The translations under genes were made by a program, and so were the position numbers. The notes beneath the pieces are model-generated. The model saw only the letters and a list, made by a program, of their open reading frames with translations. It did not search any database and had not been told where the DNA came from. From Dehalococcoidia bacterium (lineage in GTDB: Bacteria > Chloroflexota > Dehalococcoidia > Tepidiformales > Tepidiformaceae), in the NCBI GenBank assembly GCA_020847985.1, contig JADLBC010000056.1, forward strand, positions 1 through 64,000: 64,000 nt of DNA, given 5' to 3'. Each line of letters starts with the position of its first letter. Position 1 is the first letter of the stretch. Shown piece by piece: positions 1-8,349 of this stretch.

Positions 1-1031
1 AGGTTGACGAAGAGAGGGGCACTGCCGTTGGTTTGGGTTGTCACACACCTGACCACGGAGGCCCCTCGATGTCCCATCCTAACGCCAAGCTCACGGAATA
101 CGGTCGGCTGCTCCTTGTCAGCCGTCTCGAAGAAGGCTGGACCCAGGCAGAGGTCGCCGAGGCCCAGGGGATCTCCAGCAGCACCGTCGCGAAGTACGCG
201 AAGCGGTACCGCGAGGAAGGTGTCGAGGGGCTGAAGGATCGCTCCAGCCGGCCCCGGCGCCTGCCTCACGCGCTCGGTGAGACGGTGATCGAGGCGATTT
301 GCACGCTCCGGCGGGAACTCGGCGCTGGTCCGCATCGCATTGCCTACGAACTGGGGATGGCCGCTTCCACGGTATACGGCGTGCTCAGGCGTGCTGGCCT
401 CTCCGTCCTCGCCCGGCTCGATCGCACGACCCGCGCCGTCATCCGCTACGAACGTGAACGCCCGGGGGAGCTGGTGCACCTGGACGTGAAGAAGTTCGGT
501 CGCATCCCGGAGGGCGGAGGCAAGCGCTTCGACCCTGGCTTCGCGGAGAACGGCGCCGGGCGCAAACGGCCGGGTCTCAAACGAGGACACGACTATGTGC
601 ACGTCGCCGTCGACGACCATAGCCGCTTTGCCTATGCCGAGGCCCTGCCGGACGAGACCGGGGCGAGCACTGCCGGCTTCCTCCTGCGCGCGGTGCAGGC
701 CTTTGCCGGTGCCGGTATCACCGTCGAACGGGTCCTCACCGACAACGCACTCAACTACCGCCGCTCACGCGCGTTTGCCGATGCGGCGAGTTCGCTTGCC
801 ATCGGGCTCCACCACACCCAGCCGTATCGCCCACAGACCAACGGCAAGGCCGAGGCCTTTAACAAAACGCTGCAGCGCGAGTGGGCCTACCGCAGGCTGT
901 ATCGCACCAATGCCGAACGCATCGCCGCCCTACAGCCTTTCCTCGATGACTACAACTTCGTCCGCCCCCACACTGCCATCGGCAACCGGCCACCGGCATC
1001 CCGCCTGTAAACAACCCTCGTGGGAACTACA
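1..1031 (+). mobile_element. IS481-type insertion sequence, left end outside or unrecognised
   Basis: The element carries one DDE transposase and lies across a reverse-strand gene that it truncates. Its right end is placed near 1031, because downstream sequence resumes as an open reading frame on the minus strand and because, read inward, the end begins TGTAGTTCCC, a TGT start as is usual for this family. The motif GGGTTGT occurs at 35-41 and inverted at 1011-1017, but I could not extend it into a convincing terminal inverted repeat. The true left terminus may lie before base 1. Confidence 0.6.
69..1010 (+). CDS. IS481 family transposase (DDE integrase core)
   Basis: The transposase cuts and joins the ends of its own insertion sequence. 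The first ~70 residues form a helix-turn-helix (TQAEVAEAQGISSSTVAKYAKRY, partly quoted in the family as the Tra8/HTH_29-type region). The integrase core follows, with LVHLDVKKFG supplying the first Asp, VLTDNALNYR the second, and the PYRPQTNGKAEAFNKTLQRE block the catalytic Glu. The start at 69 is chosen because GGAGG lies 7 nt upstream. An in-frame upstream ATG/GTG region at 33 has no ribosome-binding site. At about 313 residues the length is normal and the frame is intact, so the enzyme may be active. Confidence 0.9.
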   Translation: MSHPNAKLTEYGRLLLVSRLEEGWTQAEVAEAQGISSSTVAKYAKRYREEGVEGLKDRSSRPRRLPHALGETVIEAICTLRRELGAGPHRIAYELGMAASTVYGVLRRAGLSVLARLDRTTRAVIRYERERPGELVHLDVKKFGRIPEGGGKRFDPGFAENGAGRKRPGLKRGHDYVHVAVDDHSRFAYAEALPDETGASTAGFLLRAVQAFAGAGITVERVLTDNALNYRRSRAFADAASSLAIGLHHTQPYRPQTNGKAEAFNKTLQREWAYRRLYRTNAERIAALQPFLDDYNFVRPHTAIGNRPPASRL

Positions 1032-1033
1032 GC

Positions 1034-1084
1034 TAGCTCGGCGCGCATGCCGTGGTAGTGCGCGGTGAGCGCGGCGCGGTCCAT
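1034..1084 (-). pseudogene. 5' fragment of a gene interrupted by the IS481 element
   Basis: An ATG at 1084 (minus strand) opens MDRAALTAHYHGMRAEL and then runs into the insertion-sequence end. The ATG sits 2 nt past the stop of the preceding flavin-binding protein gene, the usual spacing of a translationally coupled second gene. Only about 17 codons remain in the window, which is too few to name the family. The rest, if it survives, should lie beyond the left end of the element. Confidence 0.55.
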
Positions 1085-1086
1085 CG

Positions 1087-1500
1087 CTACCCCCGCCGCG
1101 CGACGCCGGAGACGCGCTCGGCCTTCACGCGGATAATCACGCGGCCGTCGGCGCGCAGCTTCGCCTCGTACCCCTCGGGGGGCGTGAAGGCGCCGCCGCG
1201 CATCGCTTCGTTGATGCGGATGTGCGACGGCACGATGTCGCCGTCCTCGATCGTCGCGGGACCCTCGACGGTCACGTAGCCATACGGGGCGCCCTCATCG
1301 AGGACGGCGAGCGCGACGCGCGGGTCGTTCGCGATGGTGCGCGCCTTGAGGCGGTCCTTCGTGGTGCTGAAGACGAGGTCGTCGCCTTCGCGCGCGAAAA
1401 AGACGACGGACGAGCTGGGGCTGCCGTCGCCCCGCAGGGAGGTGATGACCGCCCACTTGTTCCGGCTGATGAACGCGTCCTGGTCGGCGTTGCCAATCAT
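1087..1500 (-). CDS. Split beta-barrel (PNPOx-like) F420/FMN-dependent protein
   Basis: This 137-residue protein resembles the Rv1155-type, F420-binding branch of the pyridoxamine 5'-phosphate oxidase fold. Characteristic blocks in order are WAVITSLRGDGSP, VVFFAREGDDLVFSTTKDR, LKARTIANDPRVALAVLD and GYVTVEGPATI. Such proteins are cytosolic dimers that bind F420 or FMN, and the substrate cannot be told from sequence. The ATG at 1500 is preferred over a longer ORF because the upstream 31 codons are low in family similarity. It was probably the first gene of a pair whose second member is the IS-truncated fragment. Confidence 0.8.
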   Translation of the reverse strand: MIGNADQDAFISRNKWAVITSLRGDGSPSSSVVFFAREGDDLVFSTTKDRLKARTIANDPRVALAVLDEGAPYGYVTVEGPATIEDGDIVPSHIRINEAMRGGAFTPPEGYEAKLRADGRVIIRVKAERVSGVARRG

Positions 1501-1668
1501 CCAAATACCCCCGTAGGGGCGAACTGTACCGGGCAACACCGTGTGCCGCCACGCGCGGGGCGGCCGTGCCTCGCCCACGCCCGGCCGTGGCACCCGTTAC
1601 GGCAGTTTCGGGGGCACGAAGAAGCCGGCCCTCGCGGACCGGCTCCTGGATGAGATTTGCCGCCAACG

Positions 1669-3216
1669 TCAGGGCGTCGGCGTCGGTGCGGGCGTATCCG
1701 TTGCGGTGGGTGTTTCCGCCGGCGGCGGGGTTGGCGTGTCCGTGGGCGTGGGCGTCGCTGTCGGAGTGGGCGTGGCCGTCTCCGTGGGCGTGGGCGTTGC
1801 CGTGGTCGTCGGGGTGGCCGTCTCCGTCGCGGTCGGCGTCGCCGAGGGCGAGGCGGACACCGTCGGGCTCGCCGTCACGGTGGGCGTCGCGGTCACGGTG
1901 GGCGTGGCGGTGGGGATGGGCGTCGGCGGATTGAAGCTGCCGCCCGGGTTGCGGCGCGGGGTCGGCGTCGCCGTCGGTGTCGGGGTGGGGGTGCGCGTCG
2001 GCGAAGCCGTGGCCGTCGGCGGCACGGGCGTCGCGGTGCCCGTCGCGGTCGGCGTCGCGAGCGGCGGCGGCGTGGGCGTGCTGTCGGCGGTGGCGGTGCC
2101 GGTGGGGGTGGCCGTGCCCGTCGGCGTTGGGCTCGGCGAAGGCGACGGCGAGGGGCTCGGGCTCGGCGACGCGCCCGGTGCGGCCGTGGGCTGCACGAGT
2201 ACGAGCGGCGGCACCGTCGGCGTCACCCACACGCCCACGCCCGTCACGCCGCCGGCCGAACCCATGGTGTCCCAGCGGTCGTTCGGGCTGGCGGCAGCGC
2301 CGCGGGTGAGGATGACGGAGACGGCGCCGACCCAGATAAGGGCCGGCAGCAGGAAGACGAGTGTCGCGCCGCGCGGCACCCGCAGGCTCAAGGCGCGAGC
2401 ATTCACAGCACGCGTGCGGCGGGCGGCGGCGTTCGTGCGGCCGCGCAGCGCGATGCCCAGGCGGCGCCCGCGGAGGGCCCCGGTGCGGCCGGTCGTGGTC
2501 GCGAAGGCGAAGACGGCGATGACGCTGCCGCGCACAAAGCGCGCGATGGCCTGCGCCGGCGTGGAAGGCGGTTGCGGCGCTTCGGAGGCGGCCGGCGGCT
2601 TGCCACGGCGCGCACGAGCGGCGGCACGGCGGGCGCGGCGAGCCTTTTCGGCGCGCGTGTGGCGGCTGTAGAACTCCCAGCCCACCCAGGCCGCGCCGGT
2701 GATGGCGGCGAACCCGAGAAGGGCCCACTGCAGCGGCAGATCGCCCGAGAGGATGCCAGCGTTGGGGACGTAGAACCAGGCCTCGCCGCGGACGTTATCG
2801 ACGCCGATCTCAGCGCCGTCGGCGAGGATGGCGGCATCGCCCTTCGTCACGAAGTTGTACCGGATGATCTCGCCGACGAGGTCGTTCGTCTTGCCGTCGC
2901 GAATCTCCGTCACGGTGCGATGCACGGCGGCGACGCGGTGGACGAACGGCAGGCCGGTCGTCGGTTCCTTGAAATAGAGGACCGTGCCCGGTTCGACGTC
3001 CTTGCCGGCGATGGGCCGCGTGACGACGATGTCGCCGCGCTCAAGGGCCGGTTTCATGGAGTCGGATTGCACGGTGAGGATGGAGAAATCGAAGAAGCGG
3101 GTGGCGAGGATAGCGACGATGCACGTCCCGAGCGCGAGCCCGAAGACGATGCCGAAGGCGGTCGAAACGACGCCGCGCAACAGTCCCCAGGAAAGTCGGT
3201 TCATGCGAATGTCCAT
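1669..3216 (-). CDS. SipW-like (ER/archaeal-type) signal peptidase I with Pro/Thr-rich tail
   Basis: This membrane peptidase probably removes signal peptides from exported proteins. Residues ~13-40 form a membrane anchor. The catalytic Ser53 is in QSDSMKP, His93 is in the LPFVHRV box where bacterial Lep enzymes have Lys, and KGDAA (125-129) matches box E, so it is the Ser-His-Asp SipW/ER type. A second helix lies at ~161-181, then an Arg-rich cytoplasmic stretch (~185-280) and a third helix (~284-306). Last comes a ~170-residue Ser/Pro then Thr/Pro repeat tail, predicted outside. At 515 residues it is more than twice the family's usual length. The likely substrate is encoded just upstream. 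Confidence 0.8.
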   Translation of the reverse strand: MDIRMNRLSWGLLRGVVSTAFGIVFGLALGTCIVAILATRFFDFSILTVQSDSMKPALERGDIVVTRPIAGKDVEPGTVLYFKEPTTGLPFVHRVAAVHRTVTEIRDGKTNDLVGEIIRYNFVTKGDAAILADGAEIGVDNVRGEAWFYVPNAGILSGDLPLQWALLGFAAITGAAWVGWEFYSRHTRAEKARRARRAAARARRGKPPAASEAPQPPSTPAQAIARFVRGSVIAVFAFATTTGRTGALRGRRLGIALRGRTNAAARRTRAVNARALSLRVPRGATLVFLLPALIWVGAVSVILTRGAAASPNDRWDTMGSAGGVTGVGVWVTPTVPPLVLVQPTAAPGASPSPSPSPSPSPSPTPTGTATPTGTATADSTPTPPPLATPTATGTATPVPPTATASPTRTPTPTPTATPTPRRNPGGSFNPPTPIPTATPTVTATPTVTASPTVSASPSATPTATETATPTTTATPTPTETATPTPTATPTPTDTPTPPPAETPTATDTPAPTPTP

Positions 3217-3302
3217 CTCTCAGCCGGCGGGCGGCTCATGGCCCGCGGCGTTTCGCTCGGTATTTCGATGTTAAGGAGCATTCGGTTGACTGGCGGTTGA
3301 GA

Positions 3303-3331
3303 CAAGGGGGGCTCACGAAGAGCCCCCCTTG
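3303..3331 (-). terminator. Strong hairpin between the TasA-like and SipW-like genes
   Basis: A perfect 12-bp stem (CAAGGGGGGCTC paired with GAGCCCCCCTTG) closes a 5-nt loop, 20 nt after the stop of the exported-protein gene. There is no U-run after it on the minus strand, so it may reduce rather than abolish read-through. That would make the substrate more abundant than the peptidase. Confidence 0.6.
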
Positions 3332-3350
3332 CGATGTCGCGCGTTTGCGA

Positions 3351-3887
3351 CTAGTTGCCGAGGGTCACCATCTGGACGATGGCGGTCCAGCTGACGACGT
3401 CAGACTGGCAGGAATCCGGCGCGCCCGGGGCGACGCTCATGTTGACGGCGAGGGCGCCGGGCATGCTCGCACCGTTGTCGCCGAAGCGAGCGAGGACGGT
3501 GTTGGCATCCGCGGCATGGAAGACCGTGACGCCCGAGAAGTTCTGCGAGCCGCAGGTCGTCTCGTCCGGCAGGCCGACAGGCTGCACGCTATCGATGAGG
3601 ACGCGGCCGCTGATCGAGTTGCCCTGCCCGTCCTGGGCGAAGCCAAGGCGGAACGTGCCGGTGTTGGTGAGGTCGAGGAGGGCGACCTTCGTGGTGTGCC
3701 CGTTGGGCCCAAGCAGGACGCCGTTCGGGGCGCCCGGGGCCATGCTGATCGTGGCATCGAGCCCGCCGATACCGACGGCGTTGCTGCTGCTCACGCTGTC
3801 GGAAGCCTGCCACGCGAGCACGCCGCCGAGGAGGACGGCACCGACGACCGAGAAGGCCATCGCGCCACCAAAGATCTTGCGCATCAT
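3351..3887 (-). CDS. TasA/camelysin-like exported protein with SipW-dependent signal
   Basis: This 178-residue secreted protein is the probable substrate of the SipW-like peptidase downstream. The N-terminus, MMRKIFGGAMAFSVVGAVLL then GGVLAWQASD, matches the SipW-dependent signal pattern (hydrophobic core ending in GG followed by an aromatic and SD). The mature part is beta-rich (VALLDLTNTGTFRLGFAQ, VVSWTAIVQMVTL) with two Cys that could pair. Family members form biofilm fibres or are camelysin-type surface proteins; I see no protease motif. The tandem ATGs at 3887 and 3884 follow GGGAGAG in the leader. Confidence 0.65.
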   Translation of the reverse strand: MMRKIFGGAMAFSVVGAVLLGGVLAWQASDSVSSSNAVGIGGLDATISMAPGAPNGVLLGPNGHTTKVALLDLTNTGTFRLGFAQDGQGNSISGRVLIDSVQPVGLPDETTCGSQNFSGVTVFHAADANTVLARFGDNGASMPGALAVNMSVAPGAPDSCQSDVVSWTAIVQMVTLGN

Positions 3888-4080
3888 GACTGAGTTCTCT
3901 CCCTGTGCTTTCGCACCTTGGGGCGCCGCCTGGCGCCGGGGGCGCTGCCCTCGATAGGGCCCGCGCGAAGCTTGGCTCACGATCCCGGGTCTCTCCGCTG
4001 CCCGGGCCGCCGTGGGAGAGAGAAAGTTCAGGGGTGTCCCCAATAGTGAGGACCTCCCTTACCGCCGACGATCCGGGTGT
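3888..4080 (-). promoter_or_regulatory. Structured leader upstream of the TasA-like gene (class unknown)
   Basis: Read on the minus strand, the 190 nt before the gene are rich in perfect hairpins. These include GGTGC-GAAA-GCAC just before the ribosome-binding site, GGCGCC/GGCGCC, CCCTATCGAGGG and a CCGGG/CCCGG pair further up. The GNRA loop next to the initiation region is typical of cis-regulatory RNAs. I compared it by eye with c-di-GMP-I, THF, Moco and ydaO consensus features and could not match any. Confidence 0.35.
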
Positions 4081-4177
4081 CAGGCCCTGGTCGTCGTTAC
4101 GGCTGCCACACCGCTCTCCCGGCGTCCCCCCGTTCGCGGTTGCGCCCGCGACGGGTTCGTCTGTGCTTTTCTTCCAG

Positions 4178-4253
4178 GTCAACCACGACTTTACGTCGCG
4201 ACACGAAGAAAGATGCAACCGCGCGGCCACCCGCGTCAACCAGTTTTTTACGT
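4178..4253. repeat. Two imperfect 19-bp direct repeats, candidate operators or -35 regions
   Basis: GTCAACCACGACTTTACGT (4178-4196) and GTCAACCAGTTTTTTACGT (4235-4253) match at 15 of 19 positions and lie 57 bp apart, close to a whole number of helical turns. On the minus strand each ends GGTTGAC, resembling a -35 element, so they could be tandem promoters or a regulator's paired sites for the TasA-like gene. The 593 bp from 4081 to 4672 otherwise hold no gene I can support, only a small hairpin at 4477-4492 and a weak promoter near 4634. Confidence 0.4.
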
Positions 4254-4633
4254 GCAGGTTGCAAAACAACGCTCTGGAGACCCCGATCGTTGAGCACCTC
4301 ACAGTCACCCGCCCTCCACTGTGATCCGCCTCACGAATCTGCATTCGACAATAACCCCCACCTGAACTGGTAGAGCGACGGTGTTCCGGCGGTGTCCGAA
4401 CCCCCTCGGGGAGGGGCACTTTAGGTCCCAAACGGGCCTTTTGCGACACCTGAAATACCACTCACCGTCATGTTTCTCCGCCTTTCGGCGGACCCCTGCA
4501 TTACATATTCATCGCATCACCACCCCCGCCGGTAACAACCGCCGCCGGACCTTTCGCGGAGGTAAAGGGAGCATCGCGGGGCCTTTCGCATGGGCCGCAT
4601 TCCGCGCGTATCGATCGACCGCGCCGGCCGCGC

Positions 4634-4639
4634 CATACT
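4634..4639 (+). promoter_or_regulatory. Possible -10 box of the single-chain carboxylase
   Basis: CATACT, one base from TATACT, lies 33 nt before the GTG start. It leaves a short leader that includes the GGAGGA ribosome-binding site. No good -35 is visible. Confidence 0.3.
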
Positions 4640-4672
4640 TCCTCCCCGGCTCCCGCCGGCGGAGGAACCCGG

Positions 4673-7600
4673 GTGCCCGTTCCATCGCTGCTCATCGCCA
4701 ATCGCGGCGAGATCGCCATCCGCATCGCGCGCGCCGCGGCCGAGCTCCGCATGCGTTCCGTCGCCCTCTTCGCCGAGGACGACGCGCGTTCGCTGCACGT
4801 CCTCCGCGCCGATGCGGCGGTGCCACTCAAGGGCCGCGGCGCCGCCGCCTACCTCGATATTGGCCAGGTGGTGGCCGCAGCGGTCGAATCCGGCTGCGAG
4901 TTCGTCCACCCCGGCTACGGCTTCCTCAGCGAGAACGCCGCCTTCGCCCGCGCCTGTAGCGAAGCGGGGGTGACCTTCGTGGGCCCCCGCGCCGCGCACC
5001 TCGAACTCTTCGGCGATAAGGCACGCGCCCGCGACCTCGCGCAGCGGCTCGGCGTGCCCGTGCTCCCCGGCGCCTTCGCCCCCGTCACGCTCGACGAAGC
5101 GCGCGCCTTCTTCCGCTCGCTCGAAGGGCGGCACATGGTGATCAAGGCGATCGCGGGCGGCGGCGGGCGCGGCATGCGCATCGTCGAACGCGAGGCCGAC
5201 CTCGATTCGCTCTACGCCCGCTGCCAGTCCGAGGCGAAAGCAGCTTTCGGCAACCCGGATGTCTACGTCGAGGAGCGCTTCCCGAACGCGCGGCACGTCG
5301 AGGTCCAGGTCATCGGCGATGCCACCGGCGCCATCAGCCAGCTGGGCGAACGCGAATGCACCATCCAGCGCCGCCACCAGAAGCTCGTCGAAATCGCGCC
5401 CAGCCCGGGCCTTTCGGCGGAGACGCGCGCGCGCCTGGCCGATGCCGCCGTGCGCATGGCGACGGAGGCCGCCTACGAGAGCCTCGGCACGTTCGAATTC
5501 CTGGTCGAATCGCACCCCGTGCAGGGGACGGCGCAGCGCTTCGCCTTCATCGAGGCGAACGCCCGCCTGCAGGTCGAGCACACGGTCACGGAGGAGGTGA
5601 CGGGCATCGACCTGGTGGTAGCGCAGCTGCGCATCGCCGCGGGGGAGACGCTCGCGAGCCTGGGCCTCACGCAGCCGGACATCCCCGCGCCGCGCGGCGC
5701 CGCCATCCAGCTCCGCGTGAACATGGAAACCATCGCCGCCGATGGCGCCACGCGCCCCACGGGCGGCACGCTCACCGCCTTCGACCCACCCGCCGGCAGG
5801 GGCATCCGCGTCGATACCATGGGCTACGCCGGGTACACGACGAGCCCGCTCTACGATTCGCTGCTTGCGAAGGTCATCGTGTCGTCGCCCTCGGCACGCA
5901 TGGAGGACGTGGCGGCGCGCGCCTATCGTGCGCTCTGCGAGTTCCGGGTCGAAGGCTTCGCGACGAACATCCCGTTCCTCCAGGGGCTGCTGCGCCACCC
6001 GGAATTCGTCGAGGACCACATCCACACGCACTTCATCGATGAGCACGCGGCCGCCATCTTCAGCGAGCACGGTGCGCACCCGCGGCTCTTCGCCGAAGCC
6101 CCCGCGGCGGCGCCCCAGCGCAGCGGCCTGGCCGGCGCGAAGGTCGATACCTTCGACCCCCTCGCCGTCCTCGCGCACGGCAAAGCGGCGGCCGAAAGCG
6201 CGCGAACCACGACAGTCGATGTCGCGCCGGCGGCGGGTGAATCCGTCCTCGAAGCACCACTCCAGGGGACGATCGTGACCATCGCCGTGGCCGATGGCGA
6301 CCTCGTCCGCAAAGGCCAGCAGGTGCTCGTGATGGAGTCCATGAAGATGGAGCACGTCATCACCGCGCCGGTGAGCGGCCACGTTCGCCATATCGCCGTG
6401 GCCCCCGGCGACGCCGTCTTCGAAGGCTCGCCCCTCGTCCATATAGAGGAAGCGGAGATCGAGGGCGGCGACGCCTTCGTGGAAGAGGCGATCGACCTGG
6501 ACGCCATCCGCCCGGACCTGGCGGAGGTGCTGGAGCGACACCGCCTGACGCTCGACGAAGCCCGCCCCGAGGCCGTCGCGCGCCGCCGCCGGACGAAGCA
6601 GCGCACCGCCCGCGAGAACGTCGACGACCTGGTCGACGCGGGCACATGGGTCGAATACGGGCCGCTGGTACTGGCGGCGCAGGCGGCGCGACGCTCCAAG
6701 GAAGAGCTCATCGCGAAGAGCCCGGCCGATGGCATGATCACGGGCGTCGGGGCGATCAACGGCGACCTGTTCGATGAGCCCGCCTCGCGCTGCGCGGTGA
6801 TGTCGTACGACTACACCGTGTTCGCGGGCACGCAGGGCGCGCGCAATCACAGCAAGACGGACCGGCTGATCGATGTCGCGCAGAACGCGCGGATGCCGCT
6901 CGTGCTCTTCGCCGAAGGTGGCGGCGGACGTCCGGGCGATACCGAAGGCGGCGGCGGCACGCGCACGTTCGCGCGCTTCGCCCAGCTCAGCGGCCTGGTT
7001 CCGATGGTGGGCATCACCTCCGGGCGCTGCTTCGCCGGCAACGCCTCGCTCCTCGGCTGCTGCGATGTCGTCATCGCCACGGAGGGTTCGAACCTGGGCA
7101 TGGGCGGCCCGGCCATGATCGAAGGCGGCGGGCTGGGCATCTTCGCCCCCGAGGAGATCGGCCCCATGTCCATCCAGGTGCCGAACGGCGTGGTCGACAT
7201 CCTCGTGAAGGACGAAGCCGAGGCGGTGAAGGTGGCGAAGCAGTACCTGGGGTACTTCCAGGGCCGCACGCGCACCTGGGAAGCGGCCGACCAGCGGCGA
7301 ATGCGCCAGATCGTGCCGGAAAACCGCCTGCGCGTGTACGACATCCGCCAGGTGATCGAAACGCTCGCGGACACCGGCTCGGTGCTCGAACTGCGGCGGG
7401 GCTTCGGGCACGGCATGGTGACGAGCTTCATCCGCATCGAAGGGCGCCCCGTCGGCATCATCGCCAACAACCCCATGCACCTCGGCGGCGCCATCGATTC
7501 GGACGCGGCGGACAAGGGCGCGCGCTTCATGCAGCTCTGCGACGCCTTCGATATCCCCATCCTCTTCCTCTGCGACACCCCCGGGATCATGGTCGGGCCG

Positions 7601-8050
7601 GAGATCGAGAAGACGGCGCTGGTGCGCCATTCGAGCCGCATGTTCGTGATCGGCGCGAACCTTTCGACGCCCTTCTTCACGGTCGTCATCCGCAAGGCGT
7701 ACGGGCTGGGGGCGATCGCGATGGCGGGCGGCTCGTATCGCACGCCGTACTTTTCGGTGTCCTGGCCGACGGGCGAATTCGGGGGCATGGGGCTCGAGGG
7801 GTCCGTGAAGCTGGGCTATCGCGACGAACTCGCCGCCATCGAGGACCCGGTGGCGCGCCGCGCGAAGTACGAAGAGATGGTCGCGCGCGCCTACGAACGC
7901 GGCAAAGCGCTCAACAATGCCGCCGTCTTCGGTGTCGATGACGCGATCGACCCGGCGGACACGCGCCACTGGATGGCGAACCTGCTCGCGAGCATCCGGC
8001 CGCCGGAGCCGCGCGCGGGGAAGAAGCGCGCCGCCATCGACGCCTGGTGA
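4673..8050 (+). CDS. Single-chain acyl-CoA carboxylase (BC-BCCP-CT)
   Basis: This 1125-residue enzyme carries all three activities of a biotin-dependent carboxylase on one chain. Residues 1-~450 are biotin carboxylase, with LLIANRGEIAIRI at the start and the KAIAGGGGRGMR ATP-grasp loop. A linker leads to the biotinyl domain, where VMESMKMEH places the biotinylated Lys at 558. Residues ~600-1125 are a carboxyltransferase with alpha- and beta-like halves (EGGGGRPGDTEGGGG, CDTPGIMVGPE). The architecture matches the long-chain acyl-CoA carboxylases (LCC) described from mycobacteria. Substrate is not certain. The GTG start follows GGAGGA by 6-7 nt. Confidence 0.88.
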   Translation: MPVPSLLIANRGEIAIRIARAAAELRMRSVALFAEDDARSLHVLRADAAVPLKGRGAAAYLDIGQVVAAAVESGCEFVHPGYGFLSENAAFARACSEAGVTFVGPRAAHLELFGDKARARDLAQRLGVPVLPGAFAPVTLDEARAFFRSLEGRHMVIKAIAGGGGRGMRIVEREADLDSLYARCQSEAKAAFGNPDVYVEERFPNARHVEVQVIGDATGAISQLGERECTIQRRHQKLVEIAPSPGLSAETRARLADAAVRMATEAAYESLGTFEFLVESHPVQGTAQRFAFIEANARLQVEHTVTEEVTGIDLVVAQLRIAAGETLASLGLTQPDIPAPRGAAIQLRVNMETIAADGATRPTGGTLTAFDPPAGRGIRVDTMGYAGYTTSPLYDSLLAKVIVSSPSARMEDVAARAYRALCEFRVEGFATNIPFLQGLLRHPEFVEDHIHTHFIDEHAAAIFSEHGAHPRLFAEAPAAAPQRSGLAGAKVDTFDPLAVLAHGKAAAESARTTTVDVAPAAGESVLEAPLQGTIVTIAVADGDLVRKGQQVLVMESMKMEHVITAPVSGHVRHIAVAPGDAVFEGSPLVHIEEAEIEGGDAFVEEAIDLDAIRPDLAEVLERHRLTLDEARPEAVARRRRTKQRTARENVDDLVDAGTWVEYGPLVLAAQAARRSKEELIAKSPADGMITGVGAINGDLFDEPASRCAVMSYDYTVFAGTQGARNHSKTDRLIDVAQNARMPLVLFAEGGGGRPGDTEGGGGTRTFARFAQLSGLVPMVGITSGRCFAGNASLLGCCDVVIATEGSNLGMGGPAMIEGGGLGIFAPEEIGPMSIQVPNGVVDILVKDEAEAVKVAKQYLGYFQGRTRTWEAADQRRMRQIVPENRLRVYDIRQVIETLADTGSVLELRRGFGHGMVTSFIRIEGRPVGIIANNPMHLGGAIDSDAADKGARFMQLCDAFDIPILFLCDTPGIMVGPEIEKTALVRHSSRMFVIGANLSTPFFTVVIRKAYGLGAIAMAGGSYRTPYFSVSWPTGEFGGMGLEGSVKLGYRDELAAIEDPVARRAKYEEMVARAYERGKALNNAAVFGVDDAIDPADTRHWMANLLASIRPPEPRAGKKRAAIDAW

Positions 8051-8112
8051 GCCGGAGCCCCAAACGGCGATGACGTGCTGAATCGCGAGAGCGACCGCCG
8101 CGGAGGACGGCC

Positions 8113-8334
8113 ATGACGATGGAACGGCAAACGTTCACGGCGGTGGTCGAACGAGACCGCGAGAGTGGGATCTATGTCGGCCGGGTACCCGGTTTCCCGG
8201 ACGCGCACAGCCAGGGCGAAACCATGGACGAGCTCCGGCTGAACCTGGAGGAGGTCATTGAGATGCTCCTTGAAGACGGCCCGCCAGAGCTCGAGTCCGC
8301 GTTCGTGGGAACGCAGGTCGTCGAAGTCGCGTGA
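8113..8334 (+). CDS. HicB-family antitoxin-like protein, no HicA partner
   Basis: The 73 residues match the compact HicB fold: FTAVVERDRESGIYVGRVPG, then HSQGETMDELRLNLEEVIEM. The protein would normally neutralise the HicA mRNA interferase, but no hicA-like ORF (small dsRNA-binding fold with GSH motif) lies on either side. It also lacks a C-terminal DNA-binding extension. GGAGGAC precedes the ATG by 6 nt. It may be a solitary UPF0150-type protein that works without a toxin. Confidence 0.75.
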   Translation: MTMERQTFTAVVERDRESGIYVGRVPGFPDAHSQGETMDELRLNLEEVIEMLLEDGPPELESAFVGTQVVEVA

Positions 8335-8349
8335 GCCGGGAGGCCCGCC

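Noticed and set aside
1672-3300. Long plus-strand and other-frame ORFs through the signal peptidase gene, very rich in Arg or Gly/Val
   Set aside because: They are mirror frames of the Pro/Thr repeats and GC-rich code; the minus-strand frame has domain structure and a start.
4360-4440. tRNA-like sequence (GAACTGGTAGAGCG... followed by CGAACCCCCTC)
   Set aside because: A D-arm-like stretch is present, but the acceptor and anticodon stems do not pair and the T-loop is wrong.
4100-4461. Plus- and minus-strand ORFs of 60-140 codons in the 4.1-4.5 kb spacer
   Set aside because: No ribosome-binding sites, no family features, and different frames give equally plausible strings.
4517-7969. 1150-codon minus-strand ORF opposite the carboxylase
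   Set aside because: His/Arg/Gly-rich translation with no domain; the plus-strand frame has complete biotin carboxylase, BCCP and carboxyltransferase motifs.
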